Below, one piece after another: positions 6,714 to 12,892 of a DNA stretch of 13,352 nt. A program made the translations under genes and the position numbers. Every line of letters starts with the position of its first letter. Position 1 is the stretch's first letter. The notes under the pieces are model-generated. The model had not been told where the DNA came from and ran no database searches. It worked only from the letters and a program-made list of their open reading frames with translations. This DNA comes from Brevundimonas sp. UBA986 (lineage in GTDB: Bacteria; Pseudomonadota; Alphaproteobacteria; Caulobacterales; Caulobacteraceae), in NCBI GenBank assembly GCA_002292165.1, contig DBBK01000140.1, positions 1 to 13,352 of the forward strand, in the 5' to 3' direction.

Positions 6714-7598
6714 TCAGTCGACCCCGGCGAGGAACTCGAAGATGGCCGCCTTGGCCTCCGGCTCGTCCAGCATTGGGGCGTGGCCCACGCCGTGAACCTC
6801 GGCATAGTCCATATCGGGCGCCGCCTTCCTCATCTTCGCGGCGATTTCGGTGCTCAGAAGGTCCGAGTTTCCGCCACGGACGAGCAGGGTTGGGCGGTTT
6901 TTCGCCAGTTTGCGGAACCACGGCCAGAGATTCGGGACCAGGGCCTTGGCCCCCGCCGCCCGGATCGGGACGGCGATGTCGGGGTCGTAGTCCAGCACCG
7001 GCGTCCCCTCGGTCCCGTCGCGGAAGATGCGGCGGGCGAAGGCCGACCAGTCGGCGTCCGTATAGTGGGGGAAGGCGACCGCATTGATCCGCTTCGCATA
7101 GTCGGCGGCGGCGGCCCAGGTCGGGGTCTCGACCGGCTGGCCGGAATAGGCGGCGATCCGGGCCAGGCCCTCGGGCGCCACCTCGGGACCGATGTCGTTG
7201 AGGATGGCGGCGACGACGGCCTTCGGCCGCATCGCGGTCAGGGCCATGGTGATCAGCCCGCCCATGGAGGTGCCCATGAAGACGGCGCGCTCGATGCCGG
7301 CCTGTTCCATCAGGGCGATGACGTCGCGGGCGTAGACGTCGGGCGTATAGGTCATCGGATCCGGCGCCCGGTCCGAGCGGCCCCGGCCACGCACGTCCAG
7401 CGCCAGGACCCGGCGTCCGCTCTGGGCGATCAGGGGGGCGATGCCCTCGAAATCGGCGCTGTTGCGGGTCAGGCCGTGGATGGCGATCAGCGGCGGCTTC
7501 GCCGGTCCGGCGCCCGGCGCATAGTCGCGGGCGAACAGGCTGAGGCCGTCGGGCGAGGTCCAGCGACGCTCGGCGAATCCGGTGTTTGGCGCGACCAT
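6714..7598 (-). CDS. alpha/beta hydrolase
   Basis: This 294-residue single-domain alpha/beta-hydrolase fold protein has no signal peptide and is likely cytosolic. The oxyanion motif HG is at 41-42 (IAIHGLTRNS), and DVRGRGRSDRA at 68-78 is the usual strand-loop after it. The nucleophile is Ser111 in GTSMGG, the acid is probably Asp246 (GGNSDLL) and the base is His273 (GVGHAP), giving a complete catalytic triad. A helical cap spans ~140-215. Substrate cannot be read from the sequence: esterase, lactonase and carbon-carbon hydrolase members all look like this. The start is supported by AGGA 8 bases upstream of the ATG at 7598. It lies 133 bp downstream of the gmhB-like gene and 109 bp upstream of maeB, all on the minus strand, and the gaps suggest separate transcription. 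Confidence 0.9.
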   Translation of the reverse strand: MVAPNTGFAERRWTSPDGLSLFARDYAPGAGPAKPPLIAIHGLTRNSADFEGIAPLIAQSGRRVLALDVRGRGRSDRAPDPMTYTPDVYARDVIALMEQAGIERAVFMGTSMGGLITMALTAMRPKAVVAAILNDIGPEVAPEGLARIAAYSGQPVETPTWAAAADYAKRINAVAFPHYTDADWSAFARRIFRDGTEGTPVLDYDPDIAVPIRAAGAKALVPNLWPWFRKLAKNRPTLLVRGGNSDLLSTEIAAKMRKAAPDMDYAEVHGVGHAPMLDEPEAKAAIFEFLAGVD

Positions 7599-7644
7599 GT
7601 CTTTGTTCCTGAACGCCCCCGATCACCCGAAGGCTAATTCAACG

Positions 7645-7684
7645 CCCCGGGAATTGCGATGCCGGCCCGGGGATCGGTTCCCCG
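7645..7684. repeat. overlapping, mutually exclusive inverted repeats upstream of the hydrolase gene
   Basis: The block cccgggg at 7666-7672 can pair with ccccggg at 7645-7651 (7-bp stem, 14-base loop), and the overlapping cgggga at 7668-7673 can pair with tccccg at 7679-7684 (6-bp stem, 5-base loop). The two structures exclude each other. They lie in the 133-bp gap before the hydrolase start (7598), in its probable leader or promoter. Attenuation or operator function is only a possibility; GC-rich sequence makes such pairs by chance. Confidence 0.35.
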
Positions 7685-7731
7685 AAAAGGCGAAGCCTGT
7701 GGCCGCTGAGACGCTTAACGCGCGAGCGCGC

Positions 7732-8268
7732 TCAAAGCCCCAGAATGTCGTGCACGAAGTCGCCGAGGTCGGGGCCGTGGAACAGGAAGCCCTTCACCCC
7801 GGCGCGGCGGGCGGCCTCCATGTCCGAGTCGCGGTCGCCGATCATGAAGGATTTGGCCGGGTCGATATTGTGGTCGGCGATGGCGCGCAGCAGCATGCCG
7901 GGATTGGGCTTGCGGTCGGGATGGTCCTCGTGGAACCAGGCCGGGTCGCGCGCCTCGTGATGCCAGGGGCAGGCGTAGACGGCGCCGATCAGGGCGCCCT
8001 TGGCCCCCAGCCGCCGCACGATCAGGGCGTTGAAGGCGTTCATCTGGGCCTCGTCGAACAGGCCCCGGGCGACGCCCGACTGGTTGGTGACGATCACCAC
8101 CAGATAGCCCTGCCGGTTGAGCAGCTGGATCGCCTCGGCCGCGCCGGGGATGAACTCCAGGTCCTGTTCGCGGTGCGGATAGCCGACGTCGACGTTGATC
8201 ACGCCGTCGCGGTCGAGGAAGACGGCCGGGACGCCGGTCGGATTCGAGGGAGCGGTTTCTGGGGTCAT
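7732..8268 (-). CDS. gmhB: HAD-IIIA phosphatase, GmhB-like D-glycero-D-manno-heptose 1,7-bisphosphate 7-phosphatase
   Basis: This 178-residue HAD superfamily phosphatase fits GmhB in length. In LPS synthesis GmhB removes the 7-phosphate of heptose 1,7-bisphosphate on the way to ADP-heptose for the inner core. Visible motifs are FLDRDGVIN (17-25; nucleophile Asp19, acid/base Asp21), IVTNQSGVARG (59-69; Thr61), RKPNPGM (119-125; Lys120) and GDRDSDMEAA (144-153; Asp145). The zinc loop is unusual: it begins CPWHH (100-104), but the later Cys-x-Cys of E. coli GmhB is replaced by a His-rich stretch, WFHEDHPD (111-118). The ATG at 8268 is the only possible start before the catalytic motif and has a poor Shine-Dalgarno (AGGG almost touching the ATG). 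It is divergent from gnnB, a second envelope-sugar gene. A histidinol-phosphate phosphatase of the same subfamily is the main alternative, but no his genes are nearby. Confidence 0.8.
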   Translation of the reverse strand: MTPETAPSNPTGVPAVFLDRDGVINVDVGYPHREQDLEFIPGAAEAIQLLNRQGYLVVIVTNQSGVARGLFDEAQMNAFNALIVRRLGAKGALIGAVYACPWHHEARDPAWFHEDHPDRKPNPGMLLRAIADHNIDPAKSFMIGDRDSDMEAARRAGVKGFLFHGPDLGDFVHDILGL

Positions 8269-8291
8269 GCCCTGCCGGGTCTATCGCCCAA

Positions 8292-8308
8292 CGTTGCAAG
8301 TCGCAACG
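8292..8308. repeat. inverted repeat in the divergent gmhB-gnnB promoter region
   Basis: CGTTGC-AAGTC-GCAACG is a perfect 6-bp inverted repeat with a 5-base spacer. It lies 24 bases upstream of the gmhB start and 169 bases upstream of gnnB, in the 209-bp region (8269-8477) that must carry both promoters. On the minus strand its TTGCGA half could be the -35 of a gmhB promoter, with GATAGACC 15 bases later, which would put transcription start very near the ATG. The rest of the region holds no convincing promoter and no gene that I can support. Confidence 0.4.
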
Positions 8309-8477
8309 CGAAGTGACCCTGTCGTGTTTGGCGTCAGGAACCGTCATTTGCTAGACCGCCCCACCATCGTCGCTTCCGACCGATTTGCGGAGGCTTTTCC
8401 CGGGCGGACGCTTGTCAGCGTCGCTCCGGCGCCGACCCGAAGCGGGCGGCCCGGACAAGAGATGAAACGATAACCCC

Positions 8478-9635
8478 ATGATCCCCTTCATCGACCTTCA
8501 GGCCCAGCGCCTTCGCCTCGGCGGCAAGATCGAGGCCGCCGTTCAGGAGGCCGTCGTCGGCGGCGCCTGGGTCATGGGTCCGCAGGTGCGTCAGTTCGAG
8601 GCCGACCTCGCGGCCTTCGGCAAGGCCAAACACGCCCTCGGCTGCGCCAACGGCACCGACGCCCTGGCCCTGCCGCTGATGGCCTGGGGCGTGGGCCGCG
8701 GCGACGCCGTCTTCGTGCCGTCCTTCACCTTCGCCGCGACCGCCGAGGTGGTGCCGTGGTTCGACGCCGAACCGGTCTTCATCGACGTCGATGAGAAGAC
8801 CTACAACATGGACCCCGGCCATCTGGCCGCCGCCGTCGAGGCCACGATCGCCGAGGGCCGCCTGACGCCCAGGGTCGTCATCGCCGTCGACCTGTTCGGC
8901 CAGCCCGCCGACTACGCCGCCATCAAGGCCGTCTGCGACAAGCATGGGCTGAAGCTGATCTCGGATTCGGCGCAAGGCTTCGGCTGCACCATCGACGGCG
9001 ACCACCCGCTGAAATGGGCCGACGTCACCACCACCAGCTTCTTCCCGGCCAAGCCCCTGGGCTGCTACGGCGACGGCGGCGCGGTGCTGACCGACGACGA
9101 CGAACTGGCCCAGCTGATGGATTCCATCCGGGTGCACGGCAAGGCCGTCGCCGTGGACCTGAAGGACCGCACCTTCGACCACGACCCCAAATATCTGAAC
9201 ATGCGTATCGGCCTGAACAGCCGTCTGGACACCATCCAGGCCGCCGTCCTGATCGAGAAGCTGAAGGTCTTCGGCGAGGAGATCGAATGGCGCAACCGCA
9301 TCGCCAAACGCTACAACGAGGGCCTCGCTCCCCACGTCTCGGCCGTGCCGGAAGTCCCCGAGGGCAATGTTTCGAACTGGGCGCAATACACGATCGAGCA
9401 TCCGAACCGCGACGCGCTGGCCGCCCATCTGAAGGAACAGGGCGTGCCGACGGCGGTCTATTATCCGATCCCCCTGCACCTGCAGCCGGCCTATGAGATG
9501 TATCCGCGCGGTCCGCAGGGCCTGCCGGTCACCGAGCGTCTGATGGAGATCGTCATCAGCCTGCCGATGCACTCGGATCTGGACGAGGCGACCCAGGACA
9601 AGGTCATCGCCGCCGTCGCCTCCTTCAAGGGCTGA
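8478..9635 (+). CDS. gnnB: DegT/DnrJ/EryC1-family sugar aminotransferase, GnnB-like
   Basis: This 385-residue PLP-dependent sugar aminotransferase would add the 3-amino group to UDP-3-oxo-GlcNAc (glutamate as donor), giving the UDP-2,3-diamino sugar that LpxA acylates for lipid A. Motifs are MIPFIDLQAQ at the start, CANGTDAL (56-63), PSFTFAATAE (81-90), DSAQGFG (163-169; PLP-contacting Asp163), SFFPAKPLGCYGDGGA (187-202; Schiff-base Lys192), GLNSRLDTIQAAVL (245-258) and PTAVYYPIPL (324-333). The closest relatives I know are WbpE and GnnB; both share these blocks. The call as GnnB rests on the partner gene, which looks like GnnA and not WbpB, and on the fact that Caulobacter and Brevundimonas lipid A contains 2,3-diamino-2,3-dideoxyglucose. 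The start ATG at 8478 matches the family N-terminus, but there is no strong Shine-Dalgarno. It is cotranscribed with gnnA, 3 bp downstream. Confidence 0.85.
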   Translation: MIPFIDLQAQRLRLGGKIEAAVQEAVVGGAWVMGPQVRQFEADLAAFGKAKHALGCANGTDALALPLMAWGVGRGDAVFVPSFTFAATAEVVPWFDAEPVFIDVDEKTYNMDPGHLAAAVEATIAEGRLTPRVVIAVDLFGQPADYAAIKAVCDKHGLKLISDSAQGFGCTIDGDHPLKWADVTTTSFFPAKPLGCYGDGGAVLTDDDELAQLMDSIRVHGKAVAVDLKDRTFDHDPKYLNMRIGLNSRLDTIQAAVLIEKLKVFGEEIEWRNRIAKRYNEGLAPHVSAVPEVPEGNVSNWAQYTIEHPNRDALAAHLKEQGVPTAVYYPIPLHLQPAYEMYPRGPQGLPVTERLMEIVISLPMHSDLDEATQDKVIAAVASFKG

Positions 9636-9638
9636 GCC

Positions 9639-10577
9639 ATGAACCCCTCACAGCTGCACACCCCCCTGCGCGCCGGCGTCGCCGGCGTCGGCGTCATGGG
9701 CCGCAACCACGCCCGCGTCATGTCCGAGATGCGCGAGTTCGACCTCGCCGTGGTCTTCGATCCCGACAGCGCCACCGCCGGAAACGTCGCGACCGCCTTC
9801 AACGCCCAGCCCTTGACCACCGCCGCCGACTTCGTCGCGGCCGGTCTGGAGGCCGCCGTGGTCGCCACCCCGAACCGCCACCACGCCGAACTGGGCGTCG
9901 CCCTGCTGGAAGCCGGCGTCCATGTCCTGGTCGAAAAGCCGATCGCCGCCACCGTCGCCGACGCCCAGCGGATGATCGACGCCGCCAGGGCCAACGACCG
10001 CGTCCTGATGGTCGGTCAGGTCGAGCGCTTCAACCCGGCGGTCGAGGCGGTCAAGCGCGCCATCGCCGGCGAGGAAGTCATCTCCATCCAGATCACCCGC
10101 GTCGGCCCCTTCCCGCCGCGCATGGGCGAGGTCGGGGTGGTCATCGATCTGGCGGTGCACGACATCGACATCATCCGCCACCTGACCGGCTCGGAGATCG
10201 CCGAGGTCCAGCCGCAGCTGGCCCGCACCCGTGCCGACCGCGAGGATACGGCGCTGCTGCAGTTCCGCCTCGACAACGGTGTGATCGCCCACATCACCAC
10301 CAACTGGGTGACGCCCTACAAGACCCGCACCCTGCAGGTCGCGACCCATAACAAGTTCGTCGTCGCCGACCTGATGACGCGTCAGGTGACCGAATACTTC
10401 GGCCAGCAGCCGGACGGCTCCTACTCCACGCGCGGGGTGATGAGCTGGCCCAACGAGCCGCTCAAGAAAGAGCTGGAAGCCTTCGCCCACGCCATCCGCA
10501 CCGGCGAGACCCCTGCCGTCACCGGCGAGGACGGCCTGCGCAACCTCGAGGTCGCCCTGAGGTGCCTGGGCGAGTAG
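9639..10577 (+). CDS. gnnA: Gfo/Idh/MocA-family UDP-GlcNAc 3-dehydrogenase, GnnA-like
   Basis: This 312-residue NAD-dependent dehydrogenase would oxidise the 3-hydroxyl of UDP-GlcNAc and hand the 3-keto sugar to GnnB. The Rossmann motif is GVAGVGVMGRNHARV (13-27), the family EKP is at 99-101 (Lys100), and the substrate side has GQVERFNPAV (126-135), RVGPFPPR (154-161) and DLAVHDIDIIRHLTG (170-184), with catalytic-site candidates Asp170, His174 and Asp177. The ERFNPAV, GPFPPR and AVHDIDI blocks are those of GnnA and of archaeal UDP-GlcNAc 3-dehydrogenases and are absent, as I recall it, from the UDP-GlcNAcA dehydrogenase WbpB. The ATG follows the gnnB stop after 3 bases, with AAGGG (9627-9631) inside gnnB as ribosome binding site, so translation is probably coupled. 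It ends 3 bp from the stop of the opposing kinase gene. Substrate assignment is inference. Confidence 0.83.
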   Translation: MNPSQLHTPLRAGVAGVGVMGRNHARVMSEMREFDLAVVFDPDSATAGNVATAFNAQPLTTAADFVAAGLEAAVVATPNRHHAELGVALLEAGVHVLVEKPIAATVADAQRMIDAARANDRVLMVGQVERFNPAVEAVKRAIAGEEVISIQITRVGPFPPRMGEVGVVIDLAVHDIDIIRHLTGSEIAEVQPQLARTRADREDTALLQFRLDNGVIAHITTNWVTPYKTRTLQVATHNKFVVADLMTRQVTEYFGQQPDGSYSTRGVMSWPNEPLKKELEAFAHAIRTGETPAVTGEDGLRNLEVALRCLGE

Positions 10578-10580
10578 GTC

Positions 10581-12251
10581 TCAGGCCGCGCCTGCGGTCG
10601 CCCGCTCCGGCGCCGGCCTGAAGGTCAGGCGGGCGCGGAAGCCGTCGGGGGCGTAATCCAGCTCGGCGGCGCCGCCGAGGTCGCCCTTCAGGCTGGTGGC
10701 GATCAGGCGCGAGCCGAAGCCGGTGCGTTCGGGCTTGGGCACGGTCGGCCCGCCCGTCTCGATCCAGTCCAGCGCGACACGGCCCGCCGCGTCCGGCGCG
10801 GTCCAGCGTACCGAGACCCGACCGCCCTGACGGCTGAGCGCGCCGTGTTTGGCGGCGTTGGTGGCCAGTTCGTGGATGATCATCCCCATGGCCAGGGCCT
10901 GGGGCGGGGCGAACAGGACGTCGGGGCCGTCGAGCGCGAACTGCTCGGGCGAATAGGGCCGCATCTCCCGACCCAGCATGTCGCGCAGCATGGCCTGCTC
11001 CCAGCCGGTGGCGGTCAACAGGTTGTGGGTCTCCGACAGGGCCATCAGCCGCGCCTCGAACAGGGCCGAGAACTCGGGCACCGACCCCGTGCGCCGCGCG
11101 GTCAGCATGGCGATCGACTGGATGGTGGCCAGGGTGTTCTTCACCCGATGATTGAGCTCGTTGATCAGCAGCTTCTGACGCCGCTCGCTGGTCTCCAGAG
11201 CCTCAAAGGCGCGCCTGCGGTCGGTGATGTCGGACACCACCCCCGCCAGCTTCAACGGCCGGCCCGAGCGCGAACGGACCAGACTGCCCTTGGACTGGAC
11301 CCAGCGGCCGGTGTTTCCGACCGGATACTCGACGTCATAGTCGGCCTCGCCCCTCATCGCCTTCTCCAGCGCCTCGGCGCGGGCGGCGAGGTGGTCGTCC
11401 TGCATCCAGACGGGGTTGTCGATGTCGCCGGTCGGAGCGTCGACGGACAGGCCGACGAGTTCGCGCGCCCGGGCCGAGAGGGTGAAGGTCCGGTCCTTGA
11501 GATTGAGCTCCCAGTATCCGACGTCGGCGGCGGCCAGGACCGAGACCAGTCGGGCCCGGTCGTCGGCCATGGAGGCGGCCAGGGCGATGAACAGGATGAC
11601 TGCGGTGACGGCCGCCACGCTGACGGCGATGGCCAGGGGCGGAGCGCCGCCATCGTCCATCATCCCCGCGACGGGCCTCAAATCCAGGGCCGCCATGCCG
11701 GTGTAGTGCATCCCGACGACGGCCAGTCCGAGAATGGCGGCGGCGGCGGCGCGCCAGCCGATCGAGGTCTCGCGGCGTGCGGCCCACAGGGCGGTGATGG
11801 AGGCGCCGATGGCGATGGCGATGGAGAAGACGACCAGCTCCGGCCGCCAGCCGACGGTGGCGGCGGTGCGCATGGCCGCCATTCCGACATAGTGCATCAG
11901 GGCGATAGCCGTCCCCATGGCCGCCCCGGCGAAGGGAATTCGGCCCGCGCCCAGCCCGTCGCGCGAGGCGGTGAAGAAGGCGCCGGCCACGCCGGCCACG
12001 GCCAGCAGGAAGGACAGGACCGTCAGGCCGGGGTCGTAGCGGACCGGGGCGCCGGGATCGAAGCCCAGCATGGCGATGAAATGCATCGCCCAGATGCCGC
12101 CGCCCATGGCCACGGCGGCCGCCGCCAGCCAGGGCGTCTGGTCGCGGCCCTCGCGGCCCCGAATGCGCTGGAACAGGTCGAGCGCCGTCCAGCCCGCCAG
12201 AACCGCGACGGCATAGGCCAGGAGGAGGAAGACGCCGCCGTGGTGGTGCAA
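10581..12251 (-). CDS. membrane-bound MHYT-PAS sensor histidine kinase, HWE family
   Basis: This 556-residue inner-membrane sensor kinase has three parts. Residues 1-~230 are an MHYT domain of seven hydrophobic segments, with repeats WAMHF (54-58), LMHYVGM (118-124) and GMHYTGM (180-186); MHYT domains are proposed to bind copper and sense a diatomic gas or redox state. A PAS domain with PAC end (VSDITDRR, 339-346) follows at ~233-346. The kinase (~353-547) is of the HWE/HisKA_2 type: INELNHRVKNTLA (363-375) with His368, HELATNAAKHGALS (460-473) and W-I-E at 496-498, the residues that name the family. No receiver or response regulator is nearby, so it is an orphan; HWE kinases of Alphaproteobacteria often feed the PhyR general stress pathway, which is inference here. 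The start is a TTG at 12251: an in-frame stop at 12285-12287 leaves no ATG or GTG in between, and the next ATG (residue 49) would cut into the MHYT domain. The Shine-Dalgarno is weak. Confidence 0.88.
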   Translation of the reverse strand: MHHHGGVFLLLAYAVAVLAGWTALDLFQRIRGREGRDQTPWLAAAAVAMGGGIWAMHFIAMLGFDPGAPVRYDPGLTVLSFLLAVAGVAGAFFTASRDGLGAGRIPFAGAAMGTAIALMHYVGMAAMRTAATVGWRPELVVFSIAIAIGASITALWAARRETSIGWRAAAAAILGLAVVGMHYTGMAALDLRPVAGMMDDGGAPPLAIAVSVAAVTAVILFIALAASMADDRARLVSVLAAADVGYWELNLKDRTFTLSARARELVGLSVDAPTGDIDNPVWMQDDHLAARAEALEKAMRGEADYDVEYPVGNTGRWVQSKGSLVRSRSGRPLKLAGVVSDITDRRRAFEALETSERRQKLLINELNHRVKNTLATIQSIAMLTARRTGSVPEFSALFEARLMALSETHNLLTATGWEQAMLRDMLGREMRPYSPEQFALDGPDVLFAPPQALAMGMIIHELATNAAKHGALSRQGGRVSVRWTAPDAAGRVALDWIETGGPTVPKPERTGFGSRLIATSLKGDLGGAAELDYAPDGFRARLTFRPAPERATAGAA

Positions 12252-12362
12252 GGCCGTTACCGTACAGATCTCTCCGAACGCCCCTTATCGGACACAAGCC
12301 GCGTCGGCGTCCACCCGCTTCCCCGGATCGGCGGTAGCCGACCCGTTCGAGGCGTCAGAAGA

Positions 12363-12830
12363 TCAGTCCGTCACCATCTGCATGCCCAGCCACTCGGCGA
12401 TCAGGGCGGGCTTGGCGACGCCCTCGATCTCGACGGTGACCTCATGCTTGATCAGCCAGCGGGTGACGCCGCCGTCCGAGCCCTTGTTCTCGGCCGAGAG
12501 CAGCTTGAAGCGACCGCGCACCCTAGAGCCCGAGGGCACGGGGTTGATGAAGCGCAGCTTGTCGAAGCCGTAGTTGACGCCCATGACCACGCCTTCGAGA
12601 CGCGGCACCCCGTCATAGCTCATGGCCGACAGCAGGCTCACCGTCAGGAAGCCGTGGGCGATGGTGCCGCCGAACGGGGTCTGTTTGGCCGCCTCGGGAT
12701 CGATGTGGATGAACTGCCAGTCCTCGGTGCAGTCAGCGAAGGCGTCGATGCGCTTCTGGTCGATCTCGATCCATTTCGAGACCCCGACCTCCGTACCGAT
12801 CAGTCCCTCGAGTTCCGTGGCCTTGGTCAT
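12363..12830 (-). CDS. MaoC-like (NodN-type) dehydratase
   Basis: This 155-residue single hot-dog-fold protein belongs to the MaoC/(R)-enoyl-CoA hydratase group, which hydrates trans-2-enoyl-CoA or acts on related acyl thioesters. The hydratase motif is seen as DWQFIHID (37-44), with the Asp37-x4-His42 catalytic pair, followed by FGGTIAHGFLTVSLL (53-67), which is typical for the family. It has no signal peptide or extra domain, and its length is normal for a single-domain member. The closest named relative in style is NodN, but there are no nodulation genes here and no fatty-acid or polyhydroxyalkanoate genes beside it, so the substrate is open. The start is well supported by AGGGAG about 7 bases before the ATG. 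It lies 62 bp downstream of the threonine dehydratase gene on the same strand and could be cotranscribed with it. The 111-bp gap to the kinase gene shows no clear terminator. Confidence 0.88.
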   Translation of the reverse strand: MTKATELEGLIGTEVGVSKWIEIDQKRIDAFADCTEDWQFIHIDPEAAKQTPFGGTIAHGFLTVSLLSAMSYDGVPRLEGVVMGVNYGFDKLRFINPVPSGSRVRGRFKLLSAENKGSDGGVTRWLIKHEVTVEIEGVAKPALIAEWLGMQMVTD

Positions 12831-12846
12831 TGGTTCGCTCCCTTGT

Positions 12847-12874
12847 TTGGGGCGAAGCTATCCGCCTTCCCCAA
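12847..12874 (-). repeat. bulged hairpin between the dehydratase genes
   Basis: TTGGGG-CG-AAG at 12847-12857 pairs with CTTCCCCAA at 12866-12874, giving 9 base pairs with a 2-base bulge and an 8-base loop. It fills most of the 62-bp gap between the threonine dehydratase stop (12893) and the MaoC-type start (12830). On the minus strand it is followed by ACAAGGGAG, the MaoC Shine-Dalgarno, not by a U-tract, so it is not a classical terminator. It may be a processing or stability element. Confidence 0.3.
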
Positions 12875-12892
12875 GGTGAGGCCAGCCCGTTT

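Noticed and set aside
6605..6805. Upstream extension of maeB by 67 codons
   Set aside because: The extension overlaps the end of the hydrolase gene and is Arg/Ser/Pro-rich with no similarity to malic enzymes. Homology begins at MPDLTDKQTF.
8337..8360. GGAACC element as an EcfG-type stress promoter before gnnB
   Set aside because: No CGTT-like -10 element is found 16-17 bases downstream.
8478..10577. WbpE/WbpB pair for UDP-diamino-glucuronic acid O-antigen sugar
   Set aside because: The aminotransferase alone would allow this, but the oxidoreductase lacks WbpB features and has GnnA-type blocks, and no UDP-GlcNAc 6-dehydrogenase, acetyltransferase or epimerase genes are nearby.
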